Positions 25,895-34,873 of a DNA stretch of 62,861 bases are shown one piece after another. The stretch comes from Anaerosolibacter carboniphilus (lineage in GTDB: Bacteria > Bacillota > Clostridia > Peptostreptococcales > Thermotaleaceae). Position numbers and translations under genes: made by a program. Location: contig NZ_JACHEN010000031.1 in NCBI RefSeq assembly GCF_014205875.1, forward strand, positions 1 to 62,861, given 5' to 3'. Within the stretch, counting starts at the first letter, position 1. The number at the start of each line of letters is the position of its first letter. The notes beneath the pieces are model-generated. The model had not been told where the DNA came from. It saw only the letters and a program-made list of their open reading frames with translations, and searched no databases.

Positions 25895-26860
25895 TTAATT
25901 AGTAGTATTCTGTTGAGTCTGATCAGCATCAGTTGGAGTTGTCGCTTCACCAGCTGATGTATCAGTCGTTGTTTGATCTCCTACTTGTGTTTCAGTATCG
26001 CTATTTGATTGATCTAGGTTAGTATCAGTTGAAGTCTCATCTATAGTTTCTTGTCCGTCTGTATTTTGATCTCCAGCCGATGGATCGGGATTTGTTACTG
26101 TAGTGTCATCAGTTGTAGTTTCATCTGTAGTCTGATCTTCATCAATTATTTCGATCGTCTCACTGTCTTCATCCCAGTTTGTTTTTAGGCCAAGACTTTC
26201 TACAATAAATCTTAATGGAATCACTGTTCTACTATTTATTGTCTCAGCTGGCACTTCAATTTCAACTTCCTGTCCATTTACTATAGCAATATTGCTACCA
26301 AGTTTTAAAACTATCTCAACATCACCTTTTGAAATAGTTACTTCCTTTGTCTCACTATTCCAACCTACTTCAGCACCAAAAGCTTGAGTTAAAGCTCTTA
26401 CAGGTACTAGAGTTCTGCCATCCTTTATAACAGGAGGTGTATCAAACTTAATCTTCATATTTTTTGAGATGATATTCTCTACAGGAATTACTTTTACATT
26501 TGGGTTACTAGCTTTAATTGCTTCTATTGATTCATTAATTTTCTGAACTTCTTCTTCAGTATATGCTTGCTTAGCAGCTTCTCTTAGATTCTTAATTTCT
26601 TTTTTAATTTCTGCTTTTGTTTTTGTACCAGTACTTGGTGTTTCAACAGTTTGATTTTCTGTAGTTGCTGTTTCAATGGTTTGATTTTCAGTGGTAGCAG
26701 AATCTACTGATTTTTCCGGCTTTGTAGACTCGCTCTTCTTTACTGTTTTTTCGTTATTTCCTTTACCTGCATTTCCTTTTGGAGCCGCTAAAGATATCGT
26801 CGCACTAGATAATACTAATGCAGTTACTAATGCTACAGATAAAATTTTATTCCCTCTCAT
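25895..26860 (-). CDS. Secreted copper-amine-oxidase-N-domain protein
   Basis: 321 aa from ATG 26860 behind GAGGAGG. Signal peptide (about 1-25, VTALVLSSATISLAA), a basic/Thr-rich linker with two near-identical 10-residue repeats (ATTENQTIET/ATTENQTVET), a helical segment, then Cu_amine_oxidN1-type repeats (GRTLVPVRALTQAFGAEVGW and SRTVIPLRFIVESLGLKTNW), and an Asp/Thr-rich tail of about 90 residues. These domains are common on clostridial surfaces and do not imply amine-oxidase activity. The tail may anchor or be glycosylated. Confidence 0.85.
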   Translation of the reverse strand: MRGNKILSVALVTALVLSSATISLAAPKGNAGKGNNEKTVKKSESTKPEKSVDSATTENQTIETATTENQTVETPSTGTKTKAEIKKEIKNLREAAKQAYTEEEVQKINESIEAIKASNPNVKVIPVENIISKNMKIKFDTPPVIKDGRTLVPVRALTQAFGAEVGWNSETKEVTISKGDVEIVLKLGSNIAIVNGQEVEIEVPAETINSRTVIPLRFIVESLGLKTNWDEDSETIEIIDEDQTTDETTTDDTTVTNPDPSAGDQNTDGQETIDETSTDTNLDQSNSDTETQVGDQTTTDTSAGEATTPTDADQTQQNTTN

Positions 26861-26989
26861 AATTGTCCTCCTCAGCATGTAATGGGTTGTATGTTTATTT
26901 TACAGAATGTTTTAATTTACATAAATAGTGAAAATTACCTATTTTTCATTTACCCACTATACTCAACTTATGAGCTCATTACCATATAT

Positions 26990-27260
26990 GTTTCTACGGC
27001 ACCATCTTATCACATAGCATCTAGGAATTCGTGCTCAATAAGTGCTATATTTCCATATAGTGCAAAAGCTGTCTTACCGATTCCTCACTTCCTTGCACCA
27101 TCTCTCATTATAGCTGACCCCATAGGCTATCTTATCCCATGGTCTACCCTTTAAATACCTACTAGTAATCACTTTTTGCTCTACTTCATCCAATGACTCT
27201 AAAGCTCTGTCCAATCTTCTCCCTACTATAGTCCTTACAATGATTCTTTCGTACTTCTGC
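26990..27260 (-). pseudogene. Truncated ArpU-like phage regulator (copy 2)
   Basis: About 230 bp are homologous to 50800-51040, including CACATAGCATC, AGGAATTCGTGCTC, ATAAGTGCT, and TTTTGCTCTACTTCATCCAA. The frame is broken by a small deletion, and the 5' half of the gene is missing: homology jumps to the start of the 40-aa gene (TGATTCTTTCGTACTT, about 27240). A zinc-ribbon gene follows upstream, as in the intact phage region. Confidence 0.75.
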
Positions 27261-27283
27261 TCTCATCCTCAATCCCTCGCAAA

Positions 27284-27316
27284 ATAAAAACCCAGACTTA
27301 AGTGGTCTGGGCTTCT
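27284..27316 (-). terminator. Terminator after Com-like gene
   Basis: CCCAGAC/GTCTGGG stem, overlapping the stop codon of the zinc-ribbon gene and followed by TTTTTATTTT on the minus strand. Confidence 0.75.
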
Positions 27317-27468
27317 AGAGCCTCTAATATATATTTGTGTGTTGTTTTGCATTCAGTACATTTGATCTCAATTTCTTTTCTTATCTCCCTAAGGACTTTC
27401 CCAAGTAATCTCTCACAATTAATACATCTTATTTCTTCGATTATTACCTCTAACTTATTGAAAATCAC
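27298..27468 (-). CDS. Com-like zinc-ribbon protein
   Basis: 56 aa starting at GTG 27468 behind GGAAGG. Two CxxC pairs (RCINCERLLGK and IKCTECKTTH) form a treble-clef zinc ribbon like phage Com translational regulators and like the intact gene at 51467. It is the closest preserved member of four Com-type copies in the window. Confidence 0.65.
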   Translation of the reverse strand: MIFNKLEVIIEEIRCINCERLLGKVLREIRKEIEIKCTECKTTHKYILEALEAQTT

Positions 27469-27523
27469 TTTTCCTTCCTAAAGGCTATATGTCTAATTTC
27501 AAATCTATGAATTAAAGATATGT

Positions 27524-28885
27524 TTAGTTTCCAACGATTGAAACTTGATTCATCTCTGACTTCACAATCTCAATCAACTTTTCCTTTTCATTTAACTCAG
27601 GTTGTTCTAGAACCATCTCCATTAATTCATTTAAAATTTCTCCAATTCGCTTCCCTTGTGGTATCCCTAATGTTATCAAATCAGATCCATCGATCTTTAG
27701 TTCCTTTACAGATAAGGGCTGTTTTTCATTAAGAACCCTTTCAACTTCATCTCTTAACTCTGTTATGCTACTTATACCATCTCTGTTCGCTGATCCTTTG
27801 ATATCCGCAATTTGCAATTTAAATATTCTATCTAGGTTCTCTACTCCCACTCTGTTTATGAACTTTTTAACGGTTGCAACTCTAAGTTTTTCATATTTTG
27901 ACATATGCTCTCTAACTAGGATCATGACCTGTTCAATAGATTTATTATCATAACGTAATCGTCTCATTATCCCTTCTGCTATATCCGCACTTCTCAGGTG
28001 ATGAGTATAGAAATGTCCTATTCCATCTTCATCTAGAATAAATGTCTGTGGCTTTCCAATATCATGAAATAATGCAGATAATCTCAAGATTAAATCATCC
28101 TCTGTATTATCTAAAACATCAAGAATATGATTAAATATATCTTTATCGTGATTAGGATTGTGTTGTTCGAATCCTATGCATTCATATATTTCAGGGATTA
28201 CATATCTCATTAAATTTACTGAGACCATATCTTTTATATAGGATGATGGTTTATCCGAAACAATTATTTTAGAAAATTCCTCACGGATTCTTTCTTTACT
28301 AATATTTTCAAGTAAGTATGAATTATCTAAAATAGCATTTTTAGTTGCAGTTTCTAGATGGAATCCCAATTGTGCAGTAAACCTAATGGCTCTCATCATT
28401 CTAAGTGCATCCTCTTGAAATCTACTGTTAGGATCCCCTACACACCTTATCACTTTATTCTGCAAGTCACTATGACCATTAAAATAATCGACGAGTCCAT
28501 CAGTGTGATTATATGCCATAGCATTAATAGTGAAATCCCGTCTACTTAAATCTTCTTGAATATTAGAAGTAAACTTTACACTACTAGGTCTTCTATTATC
28601 TTCATATAACCCATCAATTCTGTAGGTTGTAACCTCATAGTGTTCTCCATTCTCAACCAGGGTGACGGTACCATGTTTTAATCCAGTAGGTATTACTTTA
28701 TATCCTTTACTTTCAAATATTTCAACAATAACATCCGGCTTAGCATTAGTCGTAATGTCCCAATCCTTTGGAGCTCTTCCTAATAAAGAATCTCTAACAC
28801 AGCCACCAACAATAAATGATTCATAACTACTCTTATTGATAATCTTTAAAATCGAATCCACTTCTTGCGGCATCTGAATTTTCAT
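27524..28885 (-). CDS. cca: CCA-adding enzyme / poly(A) polymerase family
   Basis: 453 aa. Class II nucleotidyltransferase head: FIVGGCVRDSLLGRAPKDWDITTNA (GGxVRD and DxD), then RRDFTINAMAYN with catalytic-site EDxxR-type region (EDLSRRDFTINAM), the RNA-binding RFQEDALRMMRAIRFTAQLGF, and an HD domain (LFHDIGKP, HHLRSADIAEGIMRRLR). CCA-adding enzymes with an HD domain are common in Firmicutes. Its ATG overlaps the upstream gene's TGA by 4 nt (ATGA), so it is translationally coupled. Confidence 0.92.
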   Translation of the reverse strand: MKIQMPQEVDSILKIINKSSYESFIVGGCVRDSLLGRAPKDWDITTNAKPDVIVEIFESKGYKVIPTGLKHGTVTLVENGEHYEVTTYRIDGLYEDNRRPSSVKFTSNIQEDLSRRDFTINAMAYNHTDGLVDYFNGHSDLQNKVIRCVGDPNSRFQEDALRMMRAIRFTAQLGFHLETATKNAILDNSYLLENISKERIREEFSKIIVSDKPSSYIKDMVSVNLMRYVIPEIYECIGFEQHNPNHDKDIFNHILDVLDNTEDDLILRLSALFHDIGKPQTFILDEDGIGHFYTHHLRSADIAEGIMRRLRYDNKSIEQVMILVREHMSKYEKLRVATVKKFINRVGVENLDRIFKLQIADIKGSANRDGISSITELRDEVERVLNEKQPLSVKELKIDGSDLITLGIPQGKRIGEILNELMEMVLEQPELNEKEKLIEIVKSEMNQVSIVGN

Positions 28886-29889
28886 TTCAGTAATCTCCTT
28901 CTGCTGATCTCTATTAATAATTCTTCAGCTTTACTATGGTCTGGCATCTGTGGGAGTTCTGTGTTCTCAGCGGCATATTTAAACTTACTTTCATACTCAT
29001 CTACCATTTCAAAGATTTCCTCATATAAATATTTACTATTTCTAATATCTAAAAGCATTTCTTTGTCTTTATCTCTATAGGTATTTATTACTTTTCCCTC
29101 CAGCAGCTCAGTTCCCATTATTAGTAATCTAATCAGATGCATTGCATGCTTATTTAGATGTAGTTTATCTTTCTTTTTATTTCTATGATTTAACTTAGAA
29201 TAATCCTTAACAACATTACTCATTTCACTATAGATGTTTTTGAAATCCCTAAGTGGATAGTGTTTCAACTCAATATCCATAAATATTTCACTTTCAATGT
29301 CTTCTTTATCGGATTTATCAATATACAGATTTATGCTCCCATTCTTCGTGAAATTCGTATAATGCCTTTGAAGATGCTCCATTTGAATCAGAACACTATT
29401 TAATATGTGTCTTTCTTTTTCTTCTTGAGGATATGAATCCCTCGCTAGAGCATTTTGAAGTCTTCTTAATTGTGCAGTGGCATAACCGCCAAAGCTATGT
29501 ACTGCTCGCCTTGATAGGAATATCTGTACATTATCTCTTAACATCTTCCCTTCCTCTGACACTACAAATAAATGTTCATCCTTGGTTCCCATCATCTCAA
29601 TAGTATTAGGATTACAATCAAGTAATAACCCAACTATTTTTCTTAATCCATAAATTGTAGTGTCTGTTTCTTTATTTTCAAAAGCTTCAAAGCTTGACAA
29701 GCCCAATATTTCTTTCTCTCTTTCCATCGCGATTCCCCTAATGTCTAGGTCGCTAGTTTCTACATTCGTACCATATGCATGAGAGCCACCTGTAGTTAGT
29801 AAAATTATATTATTACCTAGATGCTCATTAGTTCTTAAGAATTCATACTGTTCAGACTGAAGCTTTTGTTTTATTTGCCCGACGTTCAT
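28882..29889 (-). CDS. Nucleotidyltransferase-fold protein (COG3541/YcgL-like)
   Basis: 335 aa from ATG 29889 with AAAGGAG upstream; the longer open frame lacks signals. The N-terminal motif GGSHAYGTNVETSDLDIRG is the nucleotidyltransferase signature (GS..yG...SDlDi). Downstream are CNPNTIEMMG and conserved Arg/His-rich segments of the YcgL/COG3541 family. These proteins are predicted to transfer nucleotides to protein or RNA targets; the substrate is unknown. Coupled to cca. Confidence 0.8.
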   Translation of the reverse strand: MNVGQIKQKLQSEQYEFLRTNEHLGNNIILLTTGGSHAYGTNVETSDLDIRGIAMEREKEILGLSSFEAFENKETDTTIYGLRKIVGLLLDCNPNTIEMMGTKDEHLFVVSEEGKMLRDNVQIFLSRRAVHSFGGYATAQLRRLQNALARDSYPQEEKERHILNSVLIQMEHLQRHYTNFTKNGSINLYIDKSDKEDIESEIFMDIELKHYPLRDFKNIYSEMSNVVKDYSKLNHRNKKKDKLHLNKHAMHLIRLLIMGTELLEGKVINTYRDKDKEMLLDIRNSKYLYEEIFEMVDEYESKFKYAAENTELPQMPDHSKAEELLIEISRRRLLK

Positions 29890-30035
29890 TTGTAACAACT
29901 CCTTTAATACATTATAGCAGTTTCGATATGTTATCTGTATGAAAATATAAAAAAGCATGAAAGTTCCCCAAAAATTTTAATCATCACATGATTTTTGATT
30001 TTTCATCATACTTTCAGCACAAATTTTTATAGAAT

Positions 30036-30180
30036 TTAATTGCTGATAGCCTTTAAATATTCATGCGCCTCTGTAGACTTTCCATTCGATCCCCATGCAT
30101 CAATAATTATCCCCGCTCCCTTCACTGCTTCTGAAATATATTTATCATTTTCTGGTCCAATAGGATCACCTACACTAGAA
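30036..30180 (-). pseudogene. DUF1643-like C-terminal fragment
   Basis: In frame the minus strand reads GDPIGPENDKYISEAVKGAG then IIIDAWGSNGKSTEAHEYLKAISN and stops at 30036. The motif PxGPENDKYI followed by AWG is typical of DUF1643. There is no start; upstream sequence changes abruptly at about 30180. Confidence 0.5.
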
Positions 30181-30368
30181 AGTTACCTTAGATCGTTGCA
30201 TCTCTTTAAACTTTCTTACAGCTATCATCCTTACGAAATATCCTTCTCTAAATATCTTCATGGAAAGCGAACTATAAACATATATTCATAGAGACTCCGT
30301 TTTTCCATGCATCATTCATATTTGTTATAAAGACGGGTTTTCTTAAATTTGAAAAAGTTGGTGATACA

Positions 30369-30800
30369 ATGAAAGATCTTCTTCCCATCCTTTTCGCTAT
30401 TTCTGCAGGTATTTTTACTGCTTTAGAAACAAGCATTAATGCAAAACTTGGAAATATTGTTACTCCTATAATTGCCACACTACACAGCCTGATTACCGGA
30501 GCACTCATTATACTTATAGCAAATCTACTAAAGGGTAGTTTAAGCCAATATGCTCAAGTAATTCATGTTAGACCCCATTTACTTATCGGTGGTATATTCG
30601 GAACCTTCATCATTTATCTTGTAACAAAAACTATGCCCAAATTAGGTGTAGCAACCACTCTCACTATTGTAGTTGCATCTGAAATCATATGCGGACTCTT
30701 AATAGATGCATTCATTACAAAACAGCATGAATTTGATTGGCTAAAGCTTATAGGTGTTATTCTTTTGCTGTGTGGAACTTTCTTTATTGCAAGAAAATAA
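30369..30800 (+). CDS. DMT-superfamily half-size transporter (YdcZ-like)
   Basis: 143 aa with four hydrophobic segments (about 4-22, 33-52, 69-86, 95-141 in pieces) and the YdcZ/DUF606 start FAISAGIFTALETSINAKLG. DUF606 proteins are half the length of EamA transporters and usually act as pairs; only one copy is present here. ATG preceded by a weak site (AAGTTGGTGATAC). A terminator follows. Confidence 0.8.
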   Translation: MKDLLPILFAISAGIFTALETSINAKLGNIVTPIIATLHSLITGALIILIANLLKGSLSQYAQVIHVRPHLLIGGIFGTFIIYLVTKTMPKLGVATTLTIVVASEIICGLLIDAFITKQHEFDWLKLIGVILLLCGTFFIARK

Positions 30801-30898
30801 TTTACTGCTAGCTTTTGAAAATAAAGTAAATTTAGTAAGTATGTACTAGGACAAAATCCTTTGCAATGTGTCCACCCCACAAATGTATTCCTTACTTG

Positions 30899-30927
30899 AC
30901 TACCCTTATTCCTTGGGTAGTTTTTCT
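30899..30927 (+). terminator. Terminator after DMT gene
   Basis: CTACCC/GGGTAG with a T-run, about 100 bp after the stop. Confidence 0.7.
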
Positions 30928-31051
30928 GTTTACTACATCTTATTTTAAGCATTTTTTGACACCTAATCATTGATATGCATACCGTGAACTGGGACAAGGC
31001 ACTATGCTGCATTATGTTTTGCATCAAAATATTATGATTGAAGGAAAATCT

Positions 31052-31321
31052 ATGTCAAGTGAAACTTCTATTGAGCAGGTTTTGCCTGACACATGTCAAA
31101 TCTTAGCTCAAGGTGGTATAGTTGTTGGTGCCATAGGAGCGTTTGTGCTTGAAGGCGGTAGCCCTAACACATTAATTAAGAGAGTAGCATCTTGTGAATC
31201 CCAAGGGCCAATACCATTCATTAGAACTATATTAACTGAAGCCTTTGGATCAATTCCTGTAAGAACTCTAATATCCATTGATGCACGGTATATCGCAGCA
31301 TTTGGACCAATCACCGCTTAA
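31052..31321 (+). CDS. Unknown 89-aa protein
   Basis: ATG 31052 follows GAAGGAAA; the longer frame to 31004 has no signal. Glycine/alanine-rich hydrophobic segment (GGIVVGAIGAFVLEGGSP) and a later PIPFIRTILTEAFGSIPVRTL. No domain recognised. The antisense frame is a shadow. Confidence 0.4.
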   Translation: MSSETSIEQVLPDTCQILAQGGIVVGAIGAFVLEGGSPNTLIKRVASCESQGPIPFIRTILTEAFGSIPVRTLISIDARYIAAFGPITA

Positions 31322-31656
31322 CTTTATAATCTAATGTATAACCTGTGGGTAGATGCTTCAATGCTATCTGTCCGCTTTTTAAATCATTTCTTTTTTTTGC
31401 AATCTAACAGTTCCCAGGTAACCTTGCACTTTACTTCTGTCACAAGCATTACCCTTTTATTGTATAAATTACTGTCATTTGAATAGTATGTATTAGGAGA
31501 AGAGATGCGCGTCTATTGTTTTAGTTCAGCTTTAATGATGGCTGATAGCATCTTTATTCTCCTTCCAAAATTGAATGAAACTATTGTTAATCTCGTACAC
31601 TCTTTTTCTTTTTTGAATACTATATAGTTCAATTAGAAGAAAGGAGTAATTTCAAA
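31322..31656. other. Intergenic with Com-like relic
   Basis: On the minus strand, near 31412-31458, TGACAGAAGTAAAGTGCAAG matches the start of the Com-type gene at 51604 (GTG instead of ATG) but loses the frame after 19 codons. No other gene was seen. Confidence 0.5.
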
Positions 31657-31899
31657 GTGTCTATACAATCTAACAAAGCTACAACTCAACAGCCAAATAA
31701 TCCTTCCATTATACCTATTCTTGCTCTACCAGATGATCTCCCTCAATTACCTTCACTTGACCTATCAAATATTGAAAACAGATCACAAAATGATGTAACT
31801 GAAGCTATAAAGCCTTGTCTAAATAAATTTGTATATATCTGGTTGAAAGATGGTCATTCATTCTGGATTTATCTTATATATGCCGAAAAAAATATATAG
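31657..31899 (+). pseudogene. Truncated clostridial surface-type protein (FVYIWLKDG family)
   Basis: GTG start behind GAAAGGAGT. A Pro/Asn-rich N-terminus is followed by CLNKFVYIWLKDGHSFWIY, a conserved clostridial motif normally leading into a longer aromatic C-terminal domain. Here the frame ends after about 9 unrelated codons, exactly where the minus-strand metallopeptidase fragment begins. The 3' end appears deleted by that junction. Confidence 0.5.
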
Positions 31900-32216
31900 C
31901 TGGCTGCTCTTTTTGGATGCTGTCAGTATAATAGAATCTCGTTCCAAGAATATATTCATATCCGGTCATGGCAGCGAGCTGCTTATTGACCAGCTTCATT
32001 TGTGCCGTCCAGGGATTCTTTGCTGCACCCAGTGAAAAGTCAACATCCTCAAGAAACAGAATCAAATTATGCTTAATATGCTTAAGCTCAGGAAATTTCT
32101 CAACCAATCTTTCATTAATAGGCCTGTATTGATAGTTCTTGATCCAATGCTTATCAGCAAATCTTCCGTTATCCAGCTTTCGAGTCTTTCTTAAAGTCCC
32201 ATCATCACATACAAGT
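31874..32216 (-). pseudogene. Phage metallopeptidase-like fragment
   Basis: A start-less minus-strand frame reads CDDGTLRKTRKLDNGRFADK, then ILFLEDVDFSLGAAKNPWTA and GYEYILGTRFYYTD, ending FFRHI. This resembles phage-encoded putative metallopeptidases (PF18894 type, which normally end near HELRHI). The catalytic His region is mutated or cut. It truncates the plus-strand gene to its left. Confidence 0.45.
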
Positions 32217-32324
32217 CAAGAAATTGTACGTAGATACTCTCAGCTTGCATCATCCTATGTAATTCATAACTTCCACAGACTGTCACCCCTTGATAACATT
32301 CAGAAAAAGAATTTAGGATTTTAA
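32210..32324 (+). pseudogene. Possible tyrosine-recombinase C-terminal fragment
   Basis: The plus strand reads TSQEIVRRYSQLASSYVIHN and ends with a FHRLSPLDNIQ stretch before the stop. A Tyr in RRYSQL followed by a helix is the pattern of the catalytic tyrosine segment of phage integrases. Only about 37 codons remain. It lies about 1.1 kb from a tRNA-Arg 3' remnant. Confidence 0.35.
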
Positions 32325-32445
32325 TTTAAGGCTCTATTAAAAACTATATTGTTTGATCTATATACAAGGAATATTCATATTCTGTATAATAAAATTAATT
32401 CGTAATTGTAGCTTATTATGATTAAAATGGGCAGGTGAGTTGTTA

Positions 32446-33243
32446 ATGTTACCAGTGAAACAAATTTTAGATACTATTGTAAGCTCTTATTGTTCCATTT
32501 TACATGGAAATCTTGTAGGAATTTATCTTCATGGTTCATTGGCAATGAATTGCTTCAATCCTTATTCAAGTGATATAGATTTTTTAGTTGTAGTTAAAGA
32601 AGCACCTACCTTCAATGATATGAGAGGGCTAATTAATGTACTAATCAACTTATCAGGAAATAGTGCTAGAAAAGGTTTTGAGATGAGTGTTCTTCTAGAA
32701 AATGATACAAAAAACTTTAAGTATCCAACTCCTTTTATATTACATTATTCAGATTATCATAGAGATAAATATATAAATCAATTAAATTACATCTGCGGTA
32801 ATTCCGAGGACCCTGATTTAGCTGGCCATATAGTAGTTGTAAGAGAGAGGGGAATTTGCCTGGTTGGCAAACCAATTAATGAAGTATTCCAAGTAGTTCC
32901 TAAAAAGTACTATATTGAGTCAATTATAAATGATATTCGCTCTTCAAAAGAAGAGATTACCGATAATCCAATTTATTATGTTTTAAATTTATGTAGAGTT
33001 TTATATTTCTTACACAGTGGAAAAGTATGTTCTAAAAAAGAAGGAGGAGAATGGGCAAATTTCAATCTTCCAGCACAATATAGAGACATAATTCAATCTG
33101 CGTTAAATACTTATACTGATATCTATAAGACATTCGATATAAAATCGGAAAGACTAATTAATTTTGCTGATTTTGCGTTAAAAGAAATTGATAACTTATT
33201 TAATGGTATTATTTTGAAGAGATTCCCTTTTATAATGTCATAA
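32446..33243 (+). CDS. Aminoglycoside adenylyltransferase-like protein
   Basis: 265 aa from ATG 32446 (RBS CAGGTGAG; TTG 32440 is an alternative). N-terminal nucleotidyltransferase motif GIYLHGSLAMNCFNPYSSDIDFLVVV (GS and DxD), followed by an AadA/ANT-type C-terminal helical domain (NLCRVLYFLHSGKVCSKKEGGEWA). AadA/ANT(9)-type enzymes adenylylate spectinomycin or streptomycin; many chromosomal relatives have other or unknown targets. Drug resistance is therefore possible, not demonstrated. Confidence 0.75.
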   Translation: MLPVKQILDTIVSSYCSILHGNLVGIYLHGSLAMNCFNPYSSDIDFLVVVKEAPTFNDMRGLINVLINLSGNSARKGFEMSVLLENDTKNFKYPTPFILHYSDYHRDKYINQLNYICGNSEDPDLAGHIVVVRERGICLVGKPINEVFQVVPKKYYIESIINDIRSSKEEITDNPIYYVLNLCRVLYFLHSGKVCSKKEGGEWANFNLPAQYRDIIQSALNTYTDIYKTFDIKSERLINFADFALKEIDNLFNGIILKRFPFIMS

Positions 33244-33348
33244 AATCAACCTTACGCCCTGATGAACGTTACTTTTAGACTACAAGTATGCAAGTCAGAG
33301 ATTTTTTAAGCATGATAAAAAACTCGGAAATCCAAGGTTCTTATTTGG

Positions 33349-33389
33349 GGTGCGCCCAGAGATATTCGAACTCCCGACCTTCTAATTCG
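33349..33389 (-). pseudogene. 3' end of tRNA-Arg (attachment-site-like remnant)
   Basis: The minus strand reads AATTAGAAGGTCGGGAGTTC, then GAATATCTCTGGGCGCACC. This is the anticodon-stem, T-arm and acceptor of a clostridial tRNA-Arg with one T-stem substitution and no 5' half. Partial tRNA 3' ends of this size are left by integrative elements that recombine within tRNA genes. Confidence 0.65.
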
Positions 33390-33456
33390 AGCGTTTGTTC
33401 GATAGAAAGAAGTATCCATTATTTGAAAGTGTTCTCCTTAAAAGGGAGAGGAGTAA

Positions 33457-33484
33457 AAAAGACGATAAGGATATCGTCTTTACT
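33457..33484. terminator. Hairpin
   Basis: AAAGACGATA/TATCGTCTTT with a 4-nt loop, between the tRNA remnant and the next gene. Confidence 0.6.
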
Positions 33485-33612
33485 TTAAGGCGTATTTATT
33501 TTTTGTCAGGTACTATTGCAATTCAATTGTTTTTTTCATTATCGCTGTCCAGGTATTCACTAAAATACTATTATTATATAAAGCACCATATGCAGTACAT
33601 TCATCTTTATTC

Positions 33613-34170
33613 CTAATGTATACTTCTAGCATTTTTCCACTGACTAGCCAACATACCATAAATAACATGGCTGACATAATGGTCATACAGCCATTCTACT
33701 TCCTTTGAAGTTCCTTCGTTACTAAAACCTAATCTTTCAGGAATAGCCCTACTTTTATAGTTTTTTTCAGCACATCTAATCTCTACTCTGTTTAGATTTA
33801 AATCTGTTAATGCATATTCTACAAATGCCTTCGTTGCTCTTACCGTTATTCCTTTTCCTTGATAGTTTTCTCCTAACCAGTAACCTATACTTGTTGATTT
33901 ATTTGTCCAATCCATCTTGTGATAACCTATAACACCAGCTAATTTTTGTTTATACCATATTCCTGCTTGAAATCCACTATTTGACGCAATTTGTTTCTTG
34001 CTCATTTCTATAAATGTTTTTGTATCTGCCATACTTTTCGTACCATCAACCCATGGAAGCCATTCCATAAGATATGATTTACATGAATAAATTAAATCAA
34101 ATAACTCTTCCGCATTGTTAATATCCAATATTTTTAGTTCAACATCGTTATCTATTATGTATTTGAACAT
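33613..34170 (-). CDS. GNAT acetyltransferase (RimL/YdaF-like)
   Basis: 185 aa from ATG 34170, with GGGGGG 7 nt upstream. N-terminal DVELKILDINNAEELFDLI, central IGYWLGENYQGKGITVRATKAFVEYAL with the acetyl-CoA loop, and IRCAEKNYKSRAIPERLGFSNEG are diagnostic of ribosomal-protein-serine acetyltransferases. Substrate uncertain. Confidence 0.88.
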   Translation of the reverse strand: MFKYIIDNDVELKILDINNAEELFDLIYSCKSYLMEWLPWVDGTKSMADTKTFIEMSKKQIASNSGFQAGIWYKQKLAGVIGYHKMDWTNKSTSIGYWLGENYQGKGITVRATKAFVEYALTDLNLNRVEIRCAEKNYKSRAIPERLGFSNEGTSKEVEWLYDHYVSHVIYGMLASQWKNARSIH

Positions 34171-34246
34171 AAACAATCCCCCCATTATCAACCTATTATT
34201 CAATAAATCACTTTGATTTTACTACTCATTATAAGAATGTTATGTA

Positions 34247-34837
34247 TTAAAATGACAGTAGATTATTTTTGGGGTTATATTTGTCGGCATATTCTTGTTT
34301 TGCCATTTCTGTATATTTTAAAATGAAATCAGATTTAGCGTCTGTATATCCATCTCGGTTATGTTCATATTTTCCTATAAGTTCTAATTTAAGTTTACCA
34401 TATTCTTTAGCAACTTCTTCATGTTCCTTAAGGTAGTCTCTAAAATACAATTCATCCCAGTTATCATAATAGCGAACATGTAAATGATATACTTTTTCTG
34501 CAAACCCTTCTTTTGTATATCCTTTATTAAACACCATATCCATCCATGGGTTTTTTCGAGATGACATCAACAACCAACCGTTATGTAATATGGCGTCTGT
34601 TAATTATTCAATATTGCTTTCATTATTTATTTCTAACAATATATCTACTGTTGGCTTAGCAATCAAACCTTCAACCGAGATACTTCCTATATGGTTAATA
34701 CGCATAATATTTTTACTATCAATACAATTTAAAAGCTCTCGTTTTTCAATTTCATACCAATCTTTATAATCTGTACTATGTTCTCTTAAGATGATAGGAA
34801 ATAACTCCCATAATTCTTCCAGCGTCATTTCTGACAA
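34247..34837 (-). pseudogene. GrpB (UPF0157) nucleotidyltransferase-like pseudogene
   Basis: One continuous frame of 197 codons split by a TAA at 34604-34606. The first part (SEMTLEELWELFPIIL, INHIGSISVEGLIAKPTVDILLEI) carries the GrpB HIGSTAxxGLxAKPxxDI motif with Thr-to-Ser change. The second part (LTDAILHNGWLLMSSRKNPWMDM, VYHLHVRYY ... FRDYL) is the C-terminal half. The start is also damaged: a GTA replaces the expected ATG and the first usable codon is TTG. Two separate open frames are visible but neither would be a full protein. Confidence 0.85.
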
Positions 34838-34873
34838 TTCTTTTCCCGTATATACATATCCTCCACTTCAAAA

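Noticed and set aside
33288..33616. Plus-strand frames over the tRNA-Arg remnant
   Set aside because: Cross RNA-like and hairpin sequence; no ribosome-binding site.
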